From Arenibacter aquaticus (lineage in GTDB: Bacteria; Bacteroidota; Bacteroidia; Flavobacteriales; Flavobacteriaceae): a DNA stretch of 64,000 nucleotides. Under the pieces are notes generated by a model. It did not search any database and was not told the origin of the DNA. It saw only the letters and a program-made list of their open reading frames with translations. The translations under genes and the position numbers were made by a program. Below, piece by piece: positions 24,824 through 34,131 of the stretch. The stretch covers positions 1 through 64,000 of the forward strand of contig NZ_RQPJ01000005.1 in the NCBI RefSeq assembly GCF_003957295.1, in the 5' to 3' direction. The number at the start of each line of letters is the position of its first letter. Positions within the stretch are counted from its first letter, which is position 1.

Positions 24824-27064
24824 TTAATTAATTATTATTTCATCGGCAAACAACCAGGAAGGTAATCCGGCTGCGTGGTGCCAGTAGGGAGTTTTGGTAT
24901 TTAAAGCTTTAACCTTTATATATCGTGCCTTTTGGGGGTCAAAATCCAGCTTAAAATACTGAATATCGTTTACCTTACTTTCCTTGGTCAAGGGCGAAGA
25001 ATTCTGAATTTCCCCCAAACTATAGTACTCCTCCCCATCCATGGATCCAGAAAAGCTAACAGATGTAGGGAAGAACACCACATGATTGGTTACCTGTAAA
25101 AAAGCTGTAGAAATAGTGCTGATATCCATTGGCTCGCCCAAGTCTACCACCACCTCCATATCATTTCCTTCATACCCTAACCAATTTGCATAAAAACTAC
25201 TACCGCCCAACGCCCCATCGGTCAGCACCATAGGGTCTTCCCGGGCATACTTCTTGGGGTGTGTTATACTAATCACTTTTTTCCCCAAAGCCTTGTTAGG
25301 CATCGCAGCAACCTCCAATGCCGACATATAATTGGCCAAGTACTCGGTAACGGTAAAACCCATTTCATTCATAAGAACCACATTGTTGGTGGAACTGGTT
25401 TCCCTAAAATTATCCAATAGGGTGGTTACCATGGGGTTTATGATTGTTTTACCCGTTTCACTTTCATTCAAAAGTTTAAAAGTGTCTGTTAGGTTTTTCC
25501 TGCTAGCTTCCAACACCGCGTAATCTACTCCCAAACGCGCCATTTTTACACGTGCCAATAATTCCGGTTTACCCACCACTTCTTCCTCGGCCTTATTGAA
25601 CAACTCTGAATACTCCAGCAGTAATCCCGGACTTAAATATGAGGTAAAGGCTTCAGAAGGATCTCCATACAAAAACAAGAAAAAATCTTTGTCCTCAGCA
25701 ATCTTGGTATGGATCTTATCTATATATTTTTTTATATATACGCCCGCCTCCCCATAGTAACCGTCTGTAAAATCGGCGATCAACTCTTCCAATTCCCTAT
25801 CTGGGTTCCACAATAGTTGAGCGGTTATATAAGATCTCAATTCAAAGAGTTCACTTGGATGATTGCTGTGTTGTTCAAAGACCCATTGGGCATTATTGTC
25901 CCTAAACAAATGAATATTTGGTCTCAGCGTATTCAAATTGGGAAAGGGTGCCAAAAAATTGGTGAATTGGGTAGTATAATCCCATATCCTAATATTGTCG
26001 GTTAATTCTCCCCAACCCCTTAAATCGTCTGCAAATTCGGTACATTTTTCTGCGATGGGCGCGCTACGGTCGCACTCAATGGAACACAGTGTAATCAACA
26101 CATTGTCCAATGGCTTTGTTTTACAAGGTCTTCGGGTATATTGATACGCCAATGTTGAAATGGTTTTTTCCGGAAAGTCCTTGGCTATCTCGTTTACAAA
26201 TCTGATCATAGTACCGGACGGACTCCCTTCTTCTGTATCTACAGCACTACAGTTTTCACATTGACAATGTTGTTGATTGTCATCCTGACTTACGGACAAC
26301 ACATTTTTCCCTGGATGCCGGGCAAACAATGAGGCCACGGAATCCTTAACAATAGCAAGTACCTCCGGATTGGTCAAACACAACTGGGTGGGCAATCTTT
26401 TATCTCCACGCAAGGCATAATACTCCGGGTTGGTTTTATAAAACTTATCTTCCGGCATAAACCTGTGAAAAGTATGCACCCTAGCCTGCGGCACATAATC
26501 CGGGAAGGACTCGTAGGTCACCTTTTGTTTATCCGCAAAATCATGATTGTCATAATACAGTTGGGAATGTACCGTTCTTGTTGTAATATCGGGGGTATAC
26601 CGGTAATCAATAGTGGGTAGTCGCACCGTTTTAACAGTGGGGATTTTCTCCACTCCAGGAGCGTACCACCTACAGCCCAAAAATCGTCCTAAAAACTCAT
26701 ATACGGCATTTCTCAAAGCCTTGTCCGACCCCCCCGAAATATAAAGATCCTTGTTAAGTGTTTTAATATGGATTTCATGCTCTCCCAAATCCTTTCCCGA
26801 TTCACCAGTCAGAAATATGGAATTTTCACCCTCCTTTTGGGGTTCCCCTTCTACAATATTGATCCTTTCCCCACCTATATCGTACAGATAATATTGTAAT
26901 TCTTCAGCAGTTTTGTATTGATGTTCTGAAGCACCTTCCCCTAGAACTATTCTATAGTCCGATTTACCACCATCAACCAACTCAATTCCATTATTACAGG
27001 ACACTGACAATAGACACCAAGCAACTAACAAAAGGATCCTGTAGTGGTATAGAATAAACTTCAT
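24824..27064 (-). CDS. DUF4838 lipoprotein, candidate GH163 endo-beta-N-acetylglucosaminidase
   Basis: A 746-residue lipoprotein: lipobox LLSVSC (Cys23), an N-terminal alpha/beta domain like that before GH67/GH20 catalytic domains (KTAEELQYYLYDIGG; GRFLGCRWYAPG at 126-137), then the DUF4838 barrel. The acidic/Cys motif SVSQDDNQQHCQC (257-269) is a conserved landmark of the family. The last ~130 residues (VVDLGEPMDISTIS ... SWLFADEIIIN) form an F5/8-type discoidin-like module. From family knowledge, DUF4838 proteins include GH163 enzymes that release complex N-glycans from protein. This role fits the locus but is inferred. The gene sits between GH92 and GH29 with gaps of 21 and 11 bp. Confidence 0.8.
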   Translation of the reverse strand: MKFILYHYRILLLVAWCLLSVSCNNGIELVDGGKSDYRIVLGEGASEHQYKTAEELQYYLYDIGGERINIVEGEPQKEGENSIFLTGESGKDLGEHEIHIKTLNKDLYISGGSDKALRNAVYEFLGRFLGCRWYAPGVEKIPTVKTVRLPTIDYRYTPDITTRTVHSQLYYDNHDFADKQKVTYESFPDYVPQARVHTFHRFMPEDKFYKTNPEYYALRGDKRLPTQLCLTNPEVLAIVKDSVASLFARHPGKNVLSVSQDDNQQHCQCENCSAVDTEEGSPSGTMIRFVNEIAKDFPEKTISTLAYQYTRRPCKTKPLDNVLITLCSIECDRSAPIAEKCTEFADDLRGWGELTDNIRIWDYTTQFTNFLAPFPNLNTLRPNIHLFRDNNAQWVFEQHSNHPSELFELRSYITAQLLWNPDRELEELIADFTDGYYGEAGVYIKKYIDKIHTKIAEDKDFFLFLYGDPSEAFTSYLSPGLLLEYSELFNKAEEEVVGKPELLARVKMARLGVDYAVLEASRKNLTDTFKLLNESETGKTIINPMVTTLLDNFRETSSTNNVVLMNEMGFTVTEYLANYMSALEVAAMPNKALGKKVISITHPKKYAREDPMVLTDGALGGSSFYANWLGYEGNDMEVVVDLGEPMDISTISTAFLQVTNHVVFFPTSVSFSGSMDGEEYYSLGEIQNSSPLTKESKVNDIQYFKLDFDPQKARYIKVKALNTKTPYWHHAAGLPSWLFADEIIIN

Positions 27065-27085
27065 GGCTAAATAGGATTAAGGTTA

Positions 27086-29326
27086 TTATTTTAGTTTAAA
27101 CTCCAGTAACTTCGCATTCACCAACTTATCATGTGGAATAAAATAACTATTATGGGATTTCCCCTGAACACTTATGCTTTGGATACGTTTATTCATTTCT
27201 GATAAATTGGCTTGTATCGTTAGTTTTTCCTGCTGATAGTAGTCCGTATCCAAATGTATGGTAATCTTACTAAACTTAGGGGTAGTAATGGTATAGATTG
27301 GATTGGCCGGACTAACTGGGTATATCCCCATCATGGAAAAGACCGCCCAGGCAGACATAGTTCCGGTATCATCATTGCCGGGGAGTCCGTCCGCTGCATT
27401 TTTATAATAGGTATCCAATAGTTCTGAAACCTTTTCTTGCGTTCTACCTTCCTGCCCTTTTACATAATTGAACAAGTAGGGATAAGCAATATCAGGTTCG
27501 TTGGCCATATCGTACTGCCCTTTGTCAAATACGTCCTGCAGTCGGTCTGTAAAAGCCTTTCCGCCTCCCATTAGCCTCATCAGCCCCTTGGTGTCATGGA
27601 CCACCATAAAGGAATACTGCCATGCGTTCCCCTCTATAAAACCCAGGTTCTTTTCAAAATTGGCCCCAGATTCTGGATTGTAAGGAGTTAACCAGCTGCC
27701 GTCATCATTCCTTGGCCTCAGTAGGTTGTATTCCTTATCAAAGAGCTTTCTATAGGATATAGCTCTTTTTGAGAAGCGCTTATAGTCCTCTTTTTTACCC
27801 AGGGATTTAGCTAATTGGGCAATAGCATAATCAGATATATTGTACTCCTGTGTAGTTGAAACCGACCCACTATTGGTTGTTTTTGTGGTAAGATACCCCT
27901 TCTCCAAATAGTCTTTGATTCCCGGACGCAATGGGTTGCCCTCAATTTGGTCTGCACTCTTTATCATTGCAGAATAGGCCTTTTCTATATCAAAATCCGT
28001 GATACCCTTTAAATAGGTATCGGCAATTACAATACCTGCAGGGTCACCTACCATGGTAGTTGTTTCCGTAGCGTTCAATTCCCATTTGGGCAACCAACCG
28101 CTTTCATCATATATCTGAAGCATACTTTTTACCATATCCGATTGTTGCTTGGGATATACCAAACTCATGAGCTGGTGTAAATTCCTATAGGTATCCCATA
28201 AGGAAAAAACGGTATACCGCGTATCTTCGGTCTTTAGCACATCCCTAGTTTTCATTTTCGGGTATTCGCCATTCACATCGTTTAAAGTACTGGGATGGAT
28301 CAAGGTATGATATAAGGCCGTATAAAATTTAACCTTATCCTCTTCCTGCCCGCCCTCAACTTCAATTTTGGACAAATAGCTATTCCAATTGGCTTTGGCT
28401 TCTGCCAATATTTGATCAAATGTGCGGGTAGAGGTTTCCTTCTCCAGGTTTTCTCGGGCGTTTTCTATACTAACATAAGAAACACCAATTTTCATTTCCA
28501 CAACAGTGGGTTCATCAAATTTATACCGCATATAGCTTCCGATACTATCCCCTACCACCACGGCCTTATATCCGGGCATTTTACGGGTCTTCCCGTTATA
28601 CCCCATCCATTCCGCCTCAGCTCCCTTATAGGTAGTAGGCTTTTTCCATACACCAAACTCCTTTGCGGCTTGGGAAAATCGAGCCACAAAATAAACGGGA
28701 TAGGCTTCTTCTGGCTTGTAGTAACAAAAAGAACCTACTGTGCGCACCCCTTCTATCTCTGTGGGCGACACTACCTTGACCGAGGCCCCTTGCTCATTGG
28801 TAAGCCCCAAGCCAAGATTGATCAGGATATTGGCCTCTCCTTTGGGGAAGTGGTACTTACTTACTCCTACCCTAGTTGTGGCAGTTGCCTCTACCTTTAC
28901 CTTATGCTTGTCCAAGAAATTGGAGTAATACCCCACCTTGGACACCTCTTCGGAATAGGTAGTGCCGTAATCCAGGTGATTCACCTTTAATGCTCCCGTA
29001 GTTGGCATGGCAAGAATAACTCCCAGCTCCGGACAGCCAACACCACTAAGATTAACATGACTGAAACCCGTTAGGAACGAATTTTCGTGCACATAAGGAG
29101 TGGACAACCATCTACTATCCTTCTCCAATGGCAAATTCTCAGGTCCTGCAACGTTGAATGGTGACACATTTACCATCCCCCTTACGGCAATAGGACCAGG
29201 GTTTGTTGTTCCAAAATTAGAAGTCCCGATAAACGGATTTACATAATCTACCGGCTTTTTTTGGGCCTTGGCACCTATGGTCAAAAAAAGCATAACCAAG
29301 ACAATTTTACATGGTAAGTTCATCAT
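27086..29326 (-). CDS. GH92 family alpha-mannosidase
   Basis: A 746-residue secreted enzyme when started at the MMNLPCKIVLV signal peptide; an in-frame ATG six codons upstream (29344) is also possible. The mature protein starts KKPVDYVNPFIGTSNFG, the GH92 hallmark. LTGFSHVNLSGVGCPELG and, near the C terminus, GLPGNDDTGTMSAWAVFSMM follow, giving the calcium-dependent (alpha/alpha)6 core. GH92 enzymes are inverting exo-alpha-mannosidases that trim N-glycan mannose. Linkage (1,2/1,3/1,4/1,6) is not predictable here. It lies in the operon 149 bp after GH20. Confidence 0.95.
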   Translation of the reverse strand: MMNLPCKIVLVMLFLTIGAKAQKKPVDYVNPFIGTSNFGTTNPGPIAVRGMVNVSPFNVAGPENLPLEKDSRWLSTPYVHENSFLTGFSHVNLSGVGCPELGVILAMPTTGALKVNHLDYGTTYSEEVSKVGYYSNFLDKHKVKVEATATTRVGVSKYHFPKGEANILINLGLGLTNEQGASVKVVSPTEIEGVRTVGSFCYYKPEEAYPVYFVARFSQAAKEFGVWKKPTTYKGAEAEWMGYNGKTRKMPGYKAVVVGDSIGSYMRYKFDEPTVVEMKIGVSYVSIENARENLEKETSTRTFDQILAEAKANWNSYLSKIEVEGGQEEDKVKFYTALYHTLIHPSTLNDVNGEYPKMKTRDVLKTEDTRYTVFSLWDTYRNLHQLMSLVYPKQQSDMVKSMLQIYDESGWLPKWELNATETTTMVGDPAGIVIADTYLKGITDFDIEKAYSAMIKSADQIEGNPLRPGIKDYLEKGYLTTKTTNSGSVSTTQEYNISDYAIAQLAKSLGKKEDYKRFSKRAISYRKLFDKEYNLLRPRNDDGSWLTPYNPESGANFEKNLGFIEGNAWQYSFMVVHDTKGLMRLMGGGKAFTDRLQDVFDKGQYDMANEPDIAYPYLFNYVKGQEGRTQEKVSELLDTYYKNAADGLPGNDDTGTMSAWAVFSMMGIYPVSPANPIYTITTPKFSKITIHLDTDYYQQEKLTIQANLSEMNKRIQSISVQGKSHNSYFIPHDKLVNAKLLEFKLK

Positions 29327-29493
29327 TATTTCTTTCGTTTCCATATTCTTAAATAAAAGTGGAGCTATTAGCTTAAGTTTTGCCCCCCTCTACTCTATTA
29401 ACAATTATATAATTACCTTATTTTAAAGGCACCAAACACCCTACCTTAACACCACATGACTGGCTATTATTCTGCATACTTTCTAGCTTACAG

Positions 29494-31818
29494 CTATTCT
29501 ACGACCACCTCATCTATAAACATCCAAGAACCGCCACCTGTAGGGGGCGTACCCAAATTTCTTGCAATAACCTTGACATATCTGGCCGATTGCTGCCCAA
29601 TTTCCAGGACGAAATCTTTTAATTCCGAGCTACTATTTACCGCATAGGGCCTATTTATGGCTCCTACACTCTTATAGGTATTTCCGTCATCTGATAAGAA
29701 TACCTCCACACCAACTGGGAAATATATCCCTGACCCTTGGTTTTCCAAAGACCCGATAGTTACTGTTTTGATCTCCGTTGGGTTTTCCAGATCAATGATC
29801 AATTCCATATCATCTCCCAACCATCCTTGCCACTGACCGTCATGAAAATTTTTGGATCCCCGCATTACATTTACCATTCCCAGATCCTTGGCACCTTGGT
29901 AGCTATCGTGATACCTATTAATATAGGTCACCGGTTTTCCTGCAGCCTTGTGGTAGGTAATTGTTTTTTCAAACAGGTCGCCAATAGGCTCGCCTTCTTT
30001 GAACACCTGTGCTTTGATAGTTGTGGTCTTATCAATAGTTAAGGGAGAGCTGTATTGTTCAGATGTCGCAGTTAAGGGGCTTCCATCCAAGGTAAAGCGT
30101 ATATCGGAATCTGGAAATTCTGATTCCAGCACCAAGGAAATAGCTCCACTTTCCAAAACAGTAGCCTCCATTGAGACTTGATAAACACTTTTTGCATAGT
30201 TGATTCCCAATACATTGTATCGTTCAAACAAACTGCTAACCCTTCTTGAAAAATCTAACCATTCCTTATCTTCCTTTTCACTCCATACAGCTTCTGCCAA
30301 GGCCGCTAATCTCGGATAGGTCATGTATTGTGCCTGTGCTTCGGTAGGCACATATTCTGTCCATAAGTTGGCTTGGCCTCCCAAGACATGCTTGGCTTGC
30401 TCAGGGGTCATTTCTTCTACTACCGGATCAAACTTATAGACCTTGCTAAGAGGTAGGTTGCCACCCCAGGCCAATGGCTCCAAATTCTGATCACCTTGGT
30501 AGTAATCAAAATAACAATGTGAAGTAGGCGACATTACCACGTCGTGGCCTGCCTCGGAGGCCTCTAGGCCACCTTTTACGCCCCGCCAACTCATAACCGT
30601 TGCCCCTGGTGCCAGACCGCCTTCCAAAATTTCATCCCAACCAATCAGGGTCCTTCCCTTGGAACTAACGAAGCGTTCCATGCGTTTTATAAAATAACTC
30701 TGCAATTCCTCCACATTGGCCAAACCTTCATCACGCACTCTTTTTTTACAGTCCGCACACACTTTCCAATTTGTTTTGGTTGCCTCATCGCCCCCAATAT
30801 GAATGTACTGGGATGGAAACAGCTCCATTACTTCCAGCAAAACATTTTCCAAAAACGCAAAGGTAGATTCCTTTCCTGGGCAATATATTTCGGTAATAGG
30901 CCATACACCTCCCGAGGGCACCATAATTTGATGTTGAAAACAGGACAATTCCGGATAGGCTGCAATGGCGCTCATAACGTGGGCGGGCATCTCTATTTCC
31001 GGAACAACATTAACTCCCTTACTACTGGCATAGGCCACTATTTCTTTAATATCTTCCTGGGTATAAAAGCCTCCCAAAGTAGCCTTGGTCCCCAATTCTG
31101 GTGTTGGACGCGCATTCCATGGTTTTTCTTCCTGGTCTACCCTAAAGCCCCCCACTTGGGTCAATTTGGGGTATTTTTTTATTTCTATACGCCAGCCCTG
31201 ATCATCTACCAAGTGTAAATGCAGCGTATTCATTTTCAATAAAGCAAGCTGATCTATGGTGGCCATAATATAATCTTTGCCAAAAAAATGTCTGGAAACA
31301 TCCATCATAAATCCACGCCATTTAAACCGAGGCGCATCGGAGACATCAACATTGGGAATAACCCAATCCACAGCATCCACAAGGGTATTACTTTCTATGG
31401 ATACCGGAAGTAATTGCCTCACTGTCTCCAGTCCGTACAAAAATCCAGAATACCCCTTGGCCTTTATAGTTACCTTCTCCCTGGACACCTCAAGTACATA
31501 AGCCTCTTCCTTCAGGGAAGTGTCAACAACTAATTCAACAAAGTTATTAGCTGGGGCAGCGGTTACTACTTCCAATTCCCAATTTGCCGACCGATTAAAT
31601 TTCTCTCTCAAAAAATTAACTACCTCAGCATACTTCCCGTCCACCACGAATTTGGTATCCGGGGTAAACTCAAAAGCCCCTTGATTTAACTTTAGATCAT
31701 TAGGTTGGGGAACAATATGTATGTCCTCCTGAGAAAAAACCGTCTTACTTTTCTCTGTACAGCCAAACGCAACAAAAAGCAAGAACAATAACACACTACC
31801 AACAACAGCCTTATTCAT
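29494..31818 (-). CDS. GH20 beta-N-acetylhexosaminidase with C-terminal discoidin-like module
   Basis: A 774-residue lipoprotein (lipobox FVAFGC, Cys20). An N-terminal GH20b domain (32-155) precedes the GH20 barrel: MMDVSRHFF, LHLHLVDDQGWRIEIK and the catalytic pair Asp344-Glu345 in HIGGDEATKTNWK. A chitobiase/hexosaminidase C-terminal beta domain (IRFTLDGSPLTATSEQY) follows, then an F5/8-type module ending SWMFIDEVVVE. It removes terminal beta-GlcNAc or GalNAc by substrate-assisted catalysis, probably at the cell surface. In this PUL the likely job is trimming N-glycan antennae. Confidence 0.95.
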   Translation of the reverse strand: MNKAVVGSVLLFLLFVAFGCTEKSKTVFSQEDIHIVPQPNDLKLNQGAFEFTPDTKFVVDGKYAEVVNFLREKFNRSANWELEVVTAAPANNFVELVVDTSLKEEAYVLEVSREKVTIKAKGYSGFLYGLETVRQLLPVSIESNTLVDAVDWVIPNVDVSDAPRFKWRGFMMDVSRHFFGKDYIMATIDQLALLKMNTLHLHLVDDQGWRIEIKKYPKLTQVGGFRVDQEEKPWNARPTPELGTKATLGGFYTQEDIKEIVAYASSKGVNVVPEIEMPAHVMSAIAAYPELSCFQHQIMVPSGGVWPITEIYCPGKESTFAFLENVLLEVMELFPSQYIHIGGDEATKTNWKVCADCKKRVRDEGLANVEELQSYFIKRMERFVSSKGRTLIGWDEILEGGLAPGATVMSWRGVKGGLEASEAGHDVVMSPTSHCYFDYYQGDQNLEPLAWGGNLPLSKVYKFDPVVEEMTPEQAKHVLGGQANLWTEYVPTEAQAQYMTYPRLAALAEAVWSEKEDKEWLDFSRRVSSLFERYNVLGINYAKSVYQVSMEATVLESGAISLVLESEFPDSDIRFTLDGSPLTATSEQYSSPLTIDKTTTIKAQVFKEGEPIGDLFEKTITYHKAAGKPVTYINRYHDSYQGAKDLGMVNVMRGSKNFHDGQWQGWLGDDMELIIDLENPTEIKTVTIGSLENQGSGIYFPVGVEVFLSDDGNTYKSVGAINRPYAVNSSSELKDFVLEIGQQSARYVKVIARNLGTPPTGGGSWMFIDEVVVE

Positions 31819-31874
31819 ATTTTACTCAACTTCTATTTATAATGGGTATCCCTTCTATTTTCCCTTTAAAAGAA

Positions 31875-32948
31875 TCAGTTCTTTACGTCCAAAGTTTTAA
31901 ACTTACCATCCTCGGTTATCACCAATGTTTTTCCCGTAAACGGACTTTTTACCGAAATGGTCCAACCAAAACTACTTTGTTCATACACCGCTTTCACAGT
32001 CTGGCCCAGAATTACCTTGGGTTGGGACACCTGTCCTACCGCACCTTCCCTTACATGCAAAATACCTCTGTAAAGGGAATACATATGCCATTTTATATGG
32101 TCGTCCTTTGGAATCGAAAAATTAGCATTACCCCCTGCCTCTTCCGAAGAAAAATACACATAGCCCCAATGCTCGGGTTCGTGCATATTAATTACTCCTT
32201 GTGGCGACCATACCCAGTTGTATTCGGGCATAAACTTCCCTTTTTCATCTTTTTTTCTGGAATAGCGCCCTTCCTTTAGATCAAAATCCCAGTTTACCCT
32301 AGAGAAATTAATTCGCCAAAATTGATTCTCCGGGACGCCTCCGCCAGAACTGGCTTCGGTAATAACCTTCCAAGGAAGGGCAATCTCCACCGTCCAGCCT
32401 TTGTCCAAATCCGATGAATTATTCAAAGTTCCATCTATATGTACTGCCGATTTCACCCCTTGTATGTCCCAACTATCTATTACCTTGCCATGGTTCCTGT
32501 AAGGCTTGGTCAAAAACAAATCCCATAGCGTATTGTGGGCATTCATCTCATACTCGTAGTAATTATGGGTATCCCCATCAGGGTCTATAAAAATTTCAAA
32601 ATCGTTGTTGTAAAAGATCACTGTATCCCTTTGCTTTAAGGTTGCCCACACATGCGGCTCCTCCATTTCTGCCAACACATACAAATAATCCTCGTCCCAC
32701 AACATTTTCATTCTGGTCCTATAAGTTGGCGTCTTCACCCCTTCTATATCAATATAATCCTGTGACCAAGGTGCCTTCTTCCATGCCGATTCATCACTCT
32801 TTCCATCTATAACCAAGGCATCATTGGCCTTGTAGGCTATATAATCCCTTGGCACTTTATCTTGGGCTTCCAGGGCATGAATACCCAATTGCATTAGAAA
32901 AATTACTAAAGCACATTTTACTGCTCTATTAAAATATCTGTGTTCCAT
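31875..32948 (-). CDS. Carbohydrate-binding family 9-like protein
   Basis: About 357 residues from the ATG giving MEHRYFNRAVKCALVIF; an upstream ATG at 32990 would add 14 residues ahead of the signal peptide. After the cleavage region (...HALEAQ) comes a CBM9-like/DOMON beta-sandwich: DALVIDGKSDESAWKKAPW, TRMKMLWDEDYLYVLAEMEEP, FEIFIDPDGDTHNYYEYEMN and GWTVEIALPWKVI. No catalytic residues are recognised. Proteins of this kind are frequent in PULs and probably bind glycan in the periplasm or at the surface. It lies between GH130 and GH20 in the operon. Confidence 0.85.
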   Translation of the reverse strand: MEHRYFNRAVKCALVIFLMQLGIHALEAQDKVPRDYIAYKANDALVIDGKSDESAWKKAPWSQDYIDIEGVKTPTYRTRMKMLWDEDYLYVLAEMEEPHVWATLKQRDTVIFYNNDFEIFIDPDGDTHNYYEYEMNAHNTLWDLFLTKPYRNHGKVIDSWDIQGVKSAVHIDGTLNNSSDLDKGWTVEIALPWKVITEASSGGGVPENQFWRINFSRVNWDFDLKEGRYSRKKDEKGKFMPEYNWVWSPQGVINMHEPEHWGYVYFSSEEAGGNANFSIPKDDHIKWHMYSLYRGILHVREGAVGQVSQPKVILGQTVKAVYEQSSFGWTISVKSPFTGKTLVITEDGKFKTLDVKN

Positions 32949-33001
32949 ATGATGTATTTTATTGATTATATGCGGTAACAACCAAACCAAAGGACTAGCC
33001 C

Positions 33002-33967
33002 CTATAGACTATTTTCTTTGGTAAATTTCACTATTTCTGAAATACGACCAAAGGCCAAACCGGTCACTGTGTCTGCGGCACCGTAGTATATGGCAACCTT
33101 ATCCTCTTCTATAGAATGTAAAGCAGCACACGGAAAAACCACATTTGGCACATCGCCTACACACTCGTAATTGGTTTGTGGAGACAATAAATATGGTTTT
33201 GTTCTGTACAATACCTGATCTGGACGATCCTTGTCCAATATGGCGGCACCCATGGAATACCTAAATCCGTTGCAGGTATTTATAACACCGTGGTAGAAGG
33301 TCAACCACCCTTCATCCGTAAGGATCGGTATAGGGCCAGCCCCAATCTTGGTACACTGCCATGCACTGTCTACAAAGGGGGTAACTTTCATCACACATCT
33401 GTGTTCTCCCCAATACTTCATATCAGGGCTATAACTTATATAAATATCCCCAAAAGGCGTATGCCCGTTATCACTTGGTCTACTTAACATGGCGTATTTA
33501 CCATCTATTTTTTCTGGAAATAACACCCCATTTCTATTGAAGGGCAGAAAGGCATTTTCGCATTGAAAAAACTCCTTAAAGTCAAATGTATAACCAATTC
33601 CAATAGTAGGACCATGATACCCATTGCACCATGTAATCCAATATCTATCCTCTATAAATACCACACGGGGATCATACTTATAGTCCGATTCTATCATATT
33701 GGTATTCCCCTCACCAAATACTATTGGCTCATGGTTAATATCCCAATTGATACCATCCTTGCTAAAACCTGCAAAAATATTCATTTGCACGGCCTTGTTA
33801 TCACAACGGAACACCCCGGCAAATCCGTCCTCAAAGGGAACCACCGCACTATTAAAGATACTATTGGAAGAGGGTATTGCATCTCTCTCAACCACTGGAT
33901 TTTCCGAATACCGCCATACTACATCTGCACAATCAGCAGGCCTTTCTTGCCATGGAATACTATTCAC
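33002..33967 (-). CDS. GH130 beta-mannoside phosphorylase, probably Man-beta-1,4-GlcNAc phosphorylase
   Basis: A 321-residue cytoplasmic enzyme without signal peptide. A five-bladed propeller family is shown by [41 protein letters not shown] (DPR motif), [18 protein letters not shown] and [12 protein letters not shown]. The N terminus [20 protein letters not shown] resembles the GH130_2 group that includes Bacteroides mannosyl-GlcNAc phosphorylase. It would split the N-glycan core disaccharide with phosphate to give mannose-1-phosphate and GlcNAc. The GH20/GH92/GH29 context supports this over mannan use. Activity on Man-Glc or mannobiose cannot be excluded. Confidence 0.88.
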   Translation of the reverse strand: MNSIPWQERPADCADVVWRYSENPVVERDAIPSSNSIFNSAVVPFEDGFAGVFRCDNKAVQMNIFAGFSKDGINWDINHEPIVFGEGNTNMIESDYKYDPRVVFIEDRYWITWCNGYHGPTIGIGYTFDFKEFFQCENAFLPFNRNGVLFPEKIDGKYAMLSRPSDNGHTPFGDIYISYSPDMKYWGEHRCVMKVTPFVDSAWQCTKIGAGPIPILTDEGWLTFYHGVINTCNGFRYSMGAAILDKDRPDQVLYRTKPYLLSPQTNYECVGDVPNVVFPCAALHSIEEDKVAIYYGAADTVTGLAFGRISEIVKFTKENSL

Positions 33968-34131
33968 TTTATAATAATTTATATGTTAAACTTTATTTAA
34001 TTGTCTTCTTAAAAATAAACTGATACCAAGGAAAAAGTAGCAACATTTAACCTACTTACCTTAATCCACTTGTTCATCCAACATCTTTAGACACCCTTTG
34101 GCACGCTTTAAGAAATCTTAACGGGATTCCC